DNA from: Neocallimastix lanati (nom. inval.)
Lineage: Eukaryota > Neocallimastigomycota > Neocallimastigomycetes > Neocallimastigales > Neocallimastigaceae
Assembly: GCA_016946835.1 (NCBI GenBank)
Contig: JACVTC010000139.1
Coordinates: 277,501 to 341,500, forward strand
Reading direction: 5' to 3'
Length of the DNA stretch: 64,000 nucleotides
Below the pieces are notes generated by a model. It saw nothing but the letters and a program-made list of their open reading frames with translations. It was not told the origin of the DNA and did no database searches. A program made the position numbers and the translations under genes. The first letter of the stretch is position 1, and each line of letters starts with the position of its first letter. This document shows, piece after piece, positions 54,374-64,000 of this stretch.

Positions 54374-56038
54374 TATAAAAGATTATTATTATTATTATTA
54401 TGTATGTATATAAAAATTAAATATAATTTATAAAAAATATTATATGTGTATTTTGAAAATATTATAAATTATTAAAAAAGATTAAATCATTTTTTTACAA
54501 AAATTTTAATTTTATTTTATTTTTAATTAAATAGTTAATTTAATTATAATTTCTCTAATATAGAATTTTAGTTTTTAAAAATTTTTAACTTCAAATTTTT
54601 ATTAAAAATTAAAATTTTAATACTTTTGAATAGATTTTAAAATAGTAATAATACATAATATATATATTTTAAATAATACTTAAATTTTTATATTAATAAA
54701 ATTTATTAATAATCTAATTAATTATATATTAAATGATAAAAAATAAAAATACTTCGATAAATTAAAATAATATTAAATAAAGTTAACATATATAATTTAT
54801 AAAACATAACTAAATAGTATAATTCAAAATAAACATATGAACTTAGAAATGTTTTAAATGGCTATATTGCTTTATAACTTAATTACACTTTTTTATGAAA
54901 CTTTATATATTATTATTTACTTTATTATATAATAATAATATATATTATATATTATTTATGTCATTAAAAATAAAAATATATATAATTAATAATTAATAAT
55001 ATTTATTTTTGGTAATTAATAATATTAAAATTTAAAAAGTGGATATTTTACTAAAATAATAATTTTACATAAAAAAATGAAAATAGTACAAAAAAAGATT
55101 TAAATAATTATATAAAGATATACTTTTTAATATTGAAACAATTATATATATAAAGATTTATTTTATTTAATTATTCTTTAGTAATGTACTGAAAATTTTA
55201 ATGTACATAAATATAAATTAGAGTTTGATATTAATTCTATTAGAAAAATTACATAATAAATTAAATTTAAACTAATATATAAATAAAAAAAATGTAACAC
55301 CAAATTATTTTATTTTTAAATTAAAGACATTTTTGACAGTTATTAAGTAAATAAATAATGTAACATAAAAAACCAATCATATATCTTTAAATTTTGTTTA
55401 ATATAAAAATTAAATTCTATTTTTATTTTATTTTATTTTATTAATAATTAATATAATTATTATGATTTTAATTAAACTACTCTTGATGAATTAATATATT
55501 AATAATGATAAATATATTTTAATTTTTTAATAATGATTTATATACTAGAAAATTTTATTATTCGATAAAAATTAATATATTATTTATTTATATATTATAA
55601 TATACTAAAATAAATTATTAATTTTTTTTAAATTCGTTTTTCTATTTTTTATTACAAATGCATATATATAGTAATGTAATTTAATATATATCAATAAATG
55701 AATAACTAAATAAATATAATTTCATACTAATCCTTAAAATATCTATTTTTCTTCTTTTTCTTCTTTTTGAATGTTTATTATTTAAAATTTATTTACTTTA
55801 GATAATAGGAAATATGCTTTTATAATTGATTAATCGTAAATATTTTAAAAAAAATTTTTTTTTTTACGAAAATAAATTAGAAAAATTATAAAAAATAAAT
55901 AAATTAAAATAATAAATGGAATTAGAACTTTAAATTATTTTGATAATAATAATTTTTTAGTTATAAATTTTTTATCTTTACATTTTTTGAAAAATAAATT
56001 TAAATTTACATACATATATAAATTGATAATTTAATAAA
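54374..56038. other. AT-rich divergent intergenic
   Basis: Lies between two divergently read genes, so it should hold both promoters; only AT-rich words and short A/T runs are visible. Confidence 0.6.
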
Positions 56039-57205
56039 ATGAAAATGAAGTTTAATATCATATGGTGTGTTATATTATTATTTTTTAACCCCTTTTCATA
56101 TGGTCAAGATAATTCGGAAATTGTGAATAAAGGTTATTCCAATAAATCATTGCAATCCGGGAATAATAATCAAGTTAACCAACAAACAAATTCAAAAACA
56201 ATAATAAATAATAAAGATTATAATAATATTGATTCACAATCAATATCTCAAGGAACTGTATCACAAGCAGTTAGTAATTCTGGATCTACTAATCAGGATA
56301 CTTTAAATGAACAAAATCAAAATAATCAGGTTCAAACTCAAGCTCAATCTCCAACACAGAATGAAATTGAAATGCAAAAACAAAATAAAGTATCTATAGT
56401 TAAACCAAGTGGTAATGATTATAGTGTTTTACCAGACAAAATTAAAAATAAATTAAAAGGATACGAAAAATTTAAAAGTCAATATACTAATTCACAAATA
56501 AATGATAGTAATTTGGAATGCATTCAAACATTATTGTTAAATATATTTTATCCATTAGATTATAATAGTCTTGATGATTATTACAAGATTATTTGTGATC
56601 CAGATACACATATTGAACCGTTATTACTATTAAAGCAAAAAATAGATAGTGAAAATAATAATGGAAAAAAAATCTGTAAAAAAAATGGTAATAATTATGA
56701 AATTGCTTATAAATTAATGAAGATTCAATATTATCATAATTGCATAAAAGATCAGGACAATAACTATTGTTATAATAAATATAAATCGTACTATGGAAAT
56801 AGTTTGAATTTTACTAATACAACAATCTTAGCCCAAAATTTTTGGTCCAATGTTAAATTAGAATTTTATAATGTCGATAAAAGTAATAATGAAATTGATT
56901 TCTGTACAAAAATGATTATATTTAGCAATAATTTATCAAATAATTTAATAAAAGATGAATTTAAATTAGAATTATATTATGATTTTAAAAGTACTTATTC
57001 TTTTAATGTAAATAAAATAAAAGAATATGTATTATCTGATAGTAAAGTAAATGATATAACTAAATATTTAATAAATAATAAAGAGAGTTTTAGAGATGAA
57101 AATGTCAAAAAATTGATTGAACTTTCAAATGAGAGTCAAAATTTAAATTTATCAATATATAATAGTTTTATAATATTGGTAATAGCAATTTATTTATTAC
57201 TATAA
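56039..57205 (+). CDS. Secreted, Asn/Gln-rich protein of unknown function, GPI-anchor-like
   Basis: A single exon of 388 residues. I do not recognise the family. Signal peptide about 1-22 (FNIIWCVILLFFNPFSYG). Residues 24-115 are Asn/Gln/Ser-rich. A more ordered part (about 130-340) has six Cys, in LECIQ, IICDP, KKICKK, HNCIK, NYCYN and DFCTK, which could form three disulfides, and NFTNTT for glycosylation. The last 17 residues (NSFIILVIAIYLLL end) are hydrophobic, fitting a GPI signal or membrane anchor. Probably a cell-surface protein. It stands alone between AT-rich gaps. Confidence 0.7.
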   Translation: MKMKFNIIWCVILLFFNPFSYGQDNSEIVNKGYSNKSLQSGNNNQVNQQTNSKTIINNKDYNNIDSQSISQGTVSQAVSNSGSTNQDTLNEQNQNNQVQTQAQSPTQNEIEMQKQNKVSIVKPSGNDYSVLPDKIKNKLKGYEKFKSQYTNSQINDSNLECIQTLLLNIFYPLDYNSLDDYYKIICDPDTHIEPLLLLKQKIDSENNNGKKICKKNGNNYEIAYKLMKIQYYHNCIKDQDNNYCYNKYKSYYGNSLNFTNTTILAQNFWSNVKLEFYNVDKSNNEIDFCTKMIIFSNNLSNNLIKDEFKLELYYDFKSTYSFNVNKIKEYVLSDSKVNDITKYLINNKESFRDENVKKLIELSNESQNLNLSIYNSFIILVIAIYLLL

Positions 57206-58036
57206 AAGAGGAATAAAATTTCAAAAATAAAATAAATTATAAAGTTACAAAAAGTTTTCATAAATTTATTGTATATTAAAAATATTATAATAATAGTTAT
57301 ATATAAATTAAATGTATAATAGATATATATAGATTAAATGTATTAATTATTAAATAAATATTAATTATAAAAAGCATTAATAAATAATAAAAAAATAAAA
57401 AATAAAAAATGAAAGATGAAAAATGAAAAATAAAATATAAAAAATTAAAAGAAAAAATTAAAAGAAAAAAAAAAATAAATAAAATTACAGAATTTATAAT
57501 AAATATATAATCATAGAACAAAGTTATATTTGTATTAAAAGTTATATATAATTCTATAATTCTATATTGTATCATTTAGAATAAATTATTATATAATAAA
57601 TATAGTTGTTTTAAATTATAAAAATGTTTATTATATAAAATTCTATATTTTTAATTTTTATTCAATAAAATTTATTTTACAAATTATATAAATAAAGAAT
57701 TTAATTGATTTTAAATAAAAATAAATAAATTATTAGAAATAAAAAATAATTAATAAAAAAAATAATAAAAAAATAAACAAAAATAAATATATTATTAAAA
57801 ATAAAAAAATAATAATAAATAAAAAAAAAAAAAATAAAATAAAATAAAAAAATAAGATTGCTGAATTTATTAATTTTTTTATTAAGTTCTATATAATTCT
57901 ATATTGTATCTTTTAAAATAAATTATCATGTAATGAAGATAGTTGATATAAATTCACAAAAATATTAATATATTAAGTATTATTTATACTATTTTAAATT
58001 CAGGTAGTTTTTTTAGCTTTCTTAGCAGATGGACCT
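57206..58036. other. AT-rich spacer
   Basis: Low-complexity open frames only; no gene seen. Confidence 0.6.
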
Positions 58037-59330
58037 TCATTCTATCATAATTATCTTTTTTAAACTTTTTTTTAAAGCTTTTATTTTTTTAGTTTGGAGA
58101 GTATCAAAGTTTTGTTTCTATTATAATATTTGTTATATAAATTTATTTAAATAAATACTATCATAAATAATTAGAATTTATATTTTATAATTTATAATTA
58201 ATATTAATGAATAATAATAATAAATTATTACCTTCATAAGTATTCTACCCATCTTATCACCAATATCATTATGACTAACATTTTTGACATTTTTTAGCCT
58301 ATGTATTATTAAAATTAAATATATTTATTAAATAATATTTAATAATATTAATAAATATATTATTAAATCAAAATATATAAATATTTAAAATAAATAATTT
58401 ACTTTTAATTCTTTAGGAATCTTAGTAGCTTCTTTCATAATATCTTCACCAGCAAATCTATTTCTTCTAAAGACAAAATCAAAAGAAGGACCCATTTCTT
58501 CTAATTCAATTCTTGGTTGCTTTGTAAACTCTGAAGAAAACTCTACCGAAATAAGTTGGATTAGCAATTGGTTCAGCGGTGACGCTGATAATATATTCTA
58601 AACCCTTTAAATTAACTGACTCGACAGCTTCATCACGAAAGAAATCTAATAACAAATTTTTCAATTTTTTGTATTCTTCTCTTTGTTCAAATAATTCTCC
58701 ATTAAAAATAAATAAAGGTTTCATTTCAATAGAAGATTTTGCCGTCTTTGAAAATAAGATTTATTTATTTAACAAAATATTTTAATCAATAATAATTAAT
58801 TTTTTATATTATAGTAAAATATTTTTTTCATTTTTTGTTTGATAAAATTAAAATTCATTTAAATATTAAATTAATTATATAAAATAATTTAAATAAATTA
58901 AATAATTTATTATATTAATAATTTTGATAGATATTTAAATATTATTAATAATTATATATATAATTAAATTCAAAATTTGCAAATTATATATATAATTTTA
59001 TTAATATTATAATAATTTAACATTAATAAAATCTTATTATTAAATTAATAATTAATATTAATTACCTTAAAGTCATGTAATGATTTGAAATTTTCTATAC
59101 CCAATTCAATCATATCTAAAACTTGATAATCAAACATTCGAATAAAAACTAAATTATTTGGTCTCTTTTTCGAATTAGTACCGAATAAAGAAGCATCGTT
59201 CTTTTGGGAAAAAAATTCTAAAGAAGATTGATCATCAAATGGATGAATTGTGTTCTTCTTTGAAAATATAATACTATATGGCTTCTTTATTGAACACTAT
59301 AATATATATTATAAATATTAATAAATATTC

Positions 59331-59362
<32 letters not shown>

Positions 59363-59755
59363 TATTAAATTCAATTTAGTAAATAATAATTTTCCTAACT
59401 AAATTTATCATTGGAAAAAATATTTTTAAATTTTAATTTGTAAATAATCGCATTTTTGAATTGTAATTAATAAAATTAAAAAAAAAATAATAATTACTAA
59501 ATCACTTAACGCGTTATTGACAATTTGGTTAGTTGAACTTCCTCTAATAAAAATTGTTTGTTTTGGGTTTTCTTCAACTTTCGGCTCTCTATTTTTTAAA
59601 GCACTACATTTCAATTTTAAAATTTATATTTTTCAAAAACAATTTTTAATTTAGTTAAAAAAGTAATTAAAATTTCAAAATTGAACATATTATATATTTT
59701 CTTATAAGATAATTACCGTTTAGATCTTGCATTCTTTGGTTTATTAAATTTATAA
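58037..59755 (-). pseudogene. RPF2: RPF2 ribosome-biogenesis Brix protein, damaged copy
   Basis: Minus strand, exons still separated by introns: PKNARSKR (59755-59717), ALKNREPKVEENPKQTIFIR to NNALSDL, then KKPYSIIFSKKN, PFDDQSSLEFFSQKNDASLF, NNLVFIRMFDYQVLDMIELG, then MKPLFIFNGELF and LKNLLLDFFRDEAVESVNLK, RIELEEMGPSFDFVFRRNRF, KNVSHNDIGDKMGRILMK, LQTKKIKALKK. These are the Brix-domain blocks of RPF2, which with RRS1 brings 5S RNP to the pre-60S particle in the nucleolus. At about 58520 the frame shifts (VYKATKN then stop versus KQPRIELEE) with loss of roughly eight codons, and no ATG precedes PKNAR in frame. Both point to decay. RPF2 is essential, so a good copy should exist elsewhere. Confidence 0.82.
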
Positions 59756-60926
59756 ATTAATGTATATAATATTTAAATTAAAATATGATTAACAAATTAA
59801 TTTAATATTATTATTCCTGATAATATATAATATTTAAATTAAAATATGAATAATAAATTAGTTTAATATTATTATTCTTGATAATATATATTTAAATTAA
59901 AATATGATTAACAAATTAATATTCTTTAATCTCAAAATTATTCTTCTTCCAAAATTAATACATGTAATATTATTTTATTTTATATTATGTTCTTTTATAT
60001 ATATATATATATATAATATCATTATTTTATATTTAAATTATTAAAATAATAAAACATTTTAATTTATTTTAATAAATAATTACATTGTTCGTAACATTTT
60101 TATTTTCCTTTATATGAATTTTGATTTTTTAATAATTCTAATACCAATTTTAAAAAAAATAATAAAAAAAAAATAATAAAAAAAAAAATAAAACAAAATA
60201 TAAATAAATGTTAAATTTATTTTTCTTTTATAACTATAAAAAAATAGCCATTATAATATAAAATATAATATATATAACATACAATATATTATAATTAATT
60301 TTCTATTAAATATAATAATTTAGATAATATTATATTTTTAATTTTGATTTTTTTCTAAAATATACTTTTTACTTTTGTAGAAATTATAAAAAAAATTGTA
60401 AACGTAAAAGTATTGGGATATTATATAGCTGTATATAATTCATACTTCCCATATATTAAGGCATTAAATTTTATTTTTTAATAATAAAAATTACATTAAT
60501 GAATATCTTATATATATAGATGAGATAGGTTTTTTATTTAAAAACTATATATCATATATTCATGAAAAATATAGATTTTATACTACTTTTAACATCATTT
60601 ATGTACAATAGAAATAAAGCTCTTACGACCGTTATATAACTACTAGATGAATTAATATGCTTAATAATTTGGGAGGGATGAAGGAAAAAAATATAACATG
60701 CTAAAGAAAATGCAAATGATAATTTAAAAATAATGTAAATATCAATAACTTAGATTATCCATCTTTTATATTAATTCCTTATCTAAAATTAATTTAATAA
60801 CTTATTTCTAAATAAATCTATATTTTAAATAAAAATATTTTTGATATAAAATTTTTTTATAAAAATTAATCTTTTATATTTATTTTTCCATTTCATAATT
60901 TAAGATAAAAAATATTAATCAAAAAA

Positions 60927-60957
<31 letters not shown>

Positions 60958-60974
60958 CATAATCATAATCATAA

Positions 60975-61024
<50 letters not shown>

Positions 61025-61679
61025 TTACTTCTTGTAACACTTTTTTAATTTTTATATTTAATTTAGCTTTAATTTGATCATTGTATTTACCACAAAATAT
61101 AAAAACATATATATACAAAAAAAATATTTCAGGAAAGAGTACGAATTAAATTTCGAATTTTTCAATTAATTTTAATAGTATAATGGTATCATTAATAACT
61201 AAAATTTAAATTAATAATAAACTTTAATTTATATTAAAATAGTTGTTTTTATAATAATATAATTAAATTATTTTAATATTTAATATTTTTAGTAAAATTA
61301 AATGATTTTAATATATTTTGTGTAACAATATTCAAAATTTATGATTCTTTTTCTTTTTTATTTATCTTTATGATTTTAATTTTTATTAAATAATGTTTTT
61401 ATTTGTTGTCTCTGGTACATAAAATTTATTTATTTTCAATAAATAAATATTATGTATTGTTATTAAATAAAGATTAATTAATATATAGTTTGTATATATA
61501 TTTAGTAATGGACTTCATATAGTCCAACCTTTACTGACCCTCAAGTATGACAATTTAATATTTTTTTATAAATATATATATTAAAGAATTGTTTTTTAAT
61601 TAATTATTTTTTATTCGTTTATTCAATTATTCAATTTAAAAGGATATATTATTAATAACTGTTGATATTGAGTAAAAAA
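59756..61679. other. AT-rich, no gene seen
   Basis: A TTTAAATTAAAATATGATTAACAAATTAAT unit repeats three times at 59770-59920; (TAA)n and (ATT)n meet at 60998-61004. A small hairpin GGACT/AGTCC at 61509-61524. Confidence 0.6.
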
Positions 61680-61761
61680 AAAAATGATGAAAAAGCGAGA
61701 ATCAAAAAAGAAATATCATACCCACAAGAATTAGATGAATTGGTAGTTAGAAGATCGTAAA
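61680..61761 (+). other. Short coding-like stretch, unknown
   Basis: One frame reads KNDEKARIKKEISYPQELDE with LVVRRS and a stop. Too short to assign; possible exon debris. Confidence 0.25.
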
Positions 61762-61784
61762 GAAATAATTTCATTATATAATAT

Positions 61785-64000
61785 TTATTCATAAGTTGTT
61801 AACTTAAAGTTTTGTTTTAGACTGTTAATAAAATAATAAAAGAGTGATAATGAAATTAATGATGAAGGTGAAAATAAAAAGAAGAAGGAGTAGAAGAAAA
61901 TATTATAGATTAAAAAATAGTTGAAACTATAGAAAGAAAAACTAAATTCAAAGAAATAAAGAAATAAAAAAAAGGAATCAATAATATTAATAATAATTAC
62001 AGAATAATGTAATGATATTAAAAAAATATCATTATTATTGATATTCCTATTCAGATTATTTGAAAGAATATTATTTTTGTTACTATTATTATTTTTATTA
62101 TTACTGAAAAGACTTGAAGTTGAACTCGAATTTAAATTTTTTATATTTACAAATTTCAGTATCATTGATAATTTCGAAATTATCATTAATATCTAATTTT
62201 TCATTTTCGTAAATTATAGGTGGATTTTAGAATATGTTGGATTAAGATCATTAGATTCAACAATAGATTTAAATGAATAATATGGAATATTATCTTTATC
62301 AGAAAATGATTTATTTTTATTCAATACTGAAGATTTATTTATTTTTATATTAAAACGTTTTTTAACACATGTTGCTGATCTTGTTACAGTTGGACTTAAA
62401 AAGTTAATATTTGAAACGGAGGACGTTGAAGAAATATCATCAATATTATTTAGTGTAGTAACACGACTTTGAAGTGGTGACGATCCTGTTTTCATAGTGG
62501 CTGTAACTGAGAGTAAAGATGGAGAGAAATTACTGGTAGTTGTGTAAATTATTGGTGTTGACAAATTATTATATATATCAAATGAAGTCACAGAGGAAGA
62601 TGATAAAGATGGGGATTGTAATGGTGAATGTGTAGGTGTAGTTTCCATAGAAGTGGATGGGGTAAATGTAAAATGGGAAAATGATGACGGAGAAGGTATT
62701 CTATTTTGGGCATATAAGTCAAGAATAGAACTATCAATAATTGGGCAAGTGACAGGTACAGCTGACTTTATTATGGGTGATTTGTAATATTTATTATTTA
62801 TTTTTATAGTCAAATTTTTGTTGGATTTATCATTATTACGATGATGATGAAAATGCAGAAAATGATAATGATTATGGTTATTTTTGTTACTATCGTTACT
62901 ATTATTATTATCACTATTTTTTATTTTAATTATTTTATTATTATCAATAGAATAATCATATTTTATTGTATTATAATCTAATTCATTATCGATAGATTTT
63001 GGAGAAATGGAATAAACTGGGGTAAATGAATGTTCTCCAGTCAAAACTGAACTTTCATTTGTTTTAGTTTTAATTGGTAATTCTTTTAATGTTAACTTTT
63101 CCTGTTCATTTCAATTATTATTAATCATGAATAATTAATAATAATTGAACATTATTTGATATAGAATAATAATTTTAAATTTTAAACAAAAAATTTAAAT
63201 AATGTTTATTTATAATAATAATAAAAATTTTTCTACTTTTAAATTTTTATCTTGAATATAAAATAACCAATTTAACATTTTTAAATTATATATTTTCATT
63301 TTTACCTTTTATATCTCCACATCTCTTATAATTACTGAAAAAAATCTCTCTTCAATAATACCAGATCTTAACTATTTTAAATAAATTATAAATACCAATG
63401 AATAAAATAATGAAAACATATTAATTATATACCTTTAATCAAAAAAAAAAAAAAAAACTTACTAATACATAAATTTATATTATTTTTTTTTAATAATCAA
63501 AATTTTTACAATATTTCTCATTGAACCAAGTGCTGCGTAATCCATTACAATCCATAACTTTATATCAATTAAATACGAGCCTCTATATTTTGTAACATAA
63601 TTTGTATCAAATTTCGATAAAATGCTAATTTCTTTTTGAACATCTGCAATGTCTTCATCATTTTCAGTATCTAAATCTAATATTTTTATTGCAACTAATT
63701 CCTTAGTAATTTTATTTATACTATTTATATATTAAAATATTAATTATTAATTTAATATAAAGGTTATAGTTTTTTTATTTTAAATTTATTAAATGTATAC
63801 CCTTTATAAACATCACCAAAAGATCCTTTTCCTATATTTATAAAAAAAATTCAATTACATTTTATTTTTATAAAGTTTTACTAATTAGAAGAACCACGTA
63901 AGGAACATAAAATATTAAAAATATTATTTTTTATCCACAATTTACATTATAATTAATTACCTATTCTTTCTTGCTTTTCATATACATTGTCATATTTCTT
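61785..64000 (-). pseudogene. Ste20/GCK-like protein kinase remnant lacking its catalytic C-lobe (5' end off window)
   Basis: Minus-strand exons at 64000-63961 (YDNVYEKQERI), 63831-63801 (GKGSFGDVYKG, glycine loop), 63720-63510 (ITKELVAIKILDLDTEND, KEISILSKFDTNYVTKYRGS, KLWIVMDYAALGSMRNI) and 63371 onward (LRSGIIEERFFSVIIRDVEI then TAA). These are the N-lobe, VAIK lysine, alpha-C Glu and hinge of an MST/SPS1-type kinase. After the stop there is no HRD, DFG or APE motif. The next coding is a Ser/Thr/Asn/His-rich open stretch (63110-62214; ALTP-like SPSSFSHFTFTPSTS, THSPLQSPSLSSSS), probably the old C-terminal tail, and Asn-rich debris continues to 61785. Either a deletion plus stop killed the gene or the assembly lost a piece. 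Confidence 0.6.

Overview
The window is about 64 kb of extremely AT-rich eukaryotic DNA. It carries long A/T homopolymers, huge (ATT)n/(TAA)n arrays, short GTAAGT...AG introns and Asn-rich proteins. Fungal dockerin (CBM10-type) modules, CBM18 chitin-binding modules on a CE4 deacetylase, a Ty3-type integrase relic and flagellar (dynein, CFAP-like) sequences together point to an anaerobic gut fungus (Neocallimastigomycota: flagellated, cellulosome-forming). The phylum is an inference from gene content.

Left part (1-13 kb): two near-identical secreted HExxH metallopeptidase-like proteins with ricin-type beta-trefoil sequence (minus strand, 1-1625 and 7914-8909). The first ends in tandem dockerins, so it probably docks on the cellulosome; the second keeps the whole lectin domain and has no dockerin. 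Between and after them is a graveyard: a GC-rich island, a dynein heavy-chain stalk fragment, a Ty3/gypsy integrase fragment, a LINE fragment, an unidentified structured block at 9.8-10.1 kb and an ankyrin-gene relic.

Middle (14-38 kb): a cell-wall group of three CE4 polysaccharide (probably chitin) deacetylases. Two are GPI-anchor-like, have two introns at the same positions and lie on opposite strands. The third is intronless and has five CBM18 modules. A decayed CBM18 relic, an intact 752-residue ankyrin-repeat protein and a short poly(A)-tailed retroposon with a clear 13-bp target-site duplication lie nearby. Then come two intact spliced housekeeping genes: a TTC4/CNS1-type Hsp90 co-chaperone and a ketopantoate reductase.

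Right part (38-64 kb): two more LINE relics (APE endonuclease plus reverse transcriptase; reverse transcriptase plus zinc-finger tail), the TDP1 DNA-repair gene with many small exons including one of 16 nt, a short poly(A)-tailed repeat, a BUB3 copy broken by four in-frame stops but still carrying introns, an intact nine-exon coiled-coil protein that looks flagellar, a secreted protein of unknown function, an RPF2 copy broken by a frameshift and lacking a start, and at the right edge a Ste20-like kinase whose catalytic C-lobe is missing. Most remaining sequence is non-coding A/T-rich DNA with simple and tandem repeats.

All exon limits were read by eye from splice signals, frame continuity and family similarity; no alignment or database search was run.
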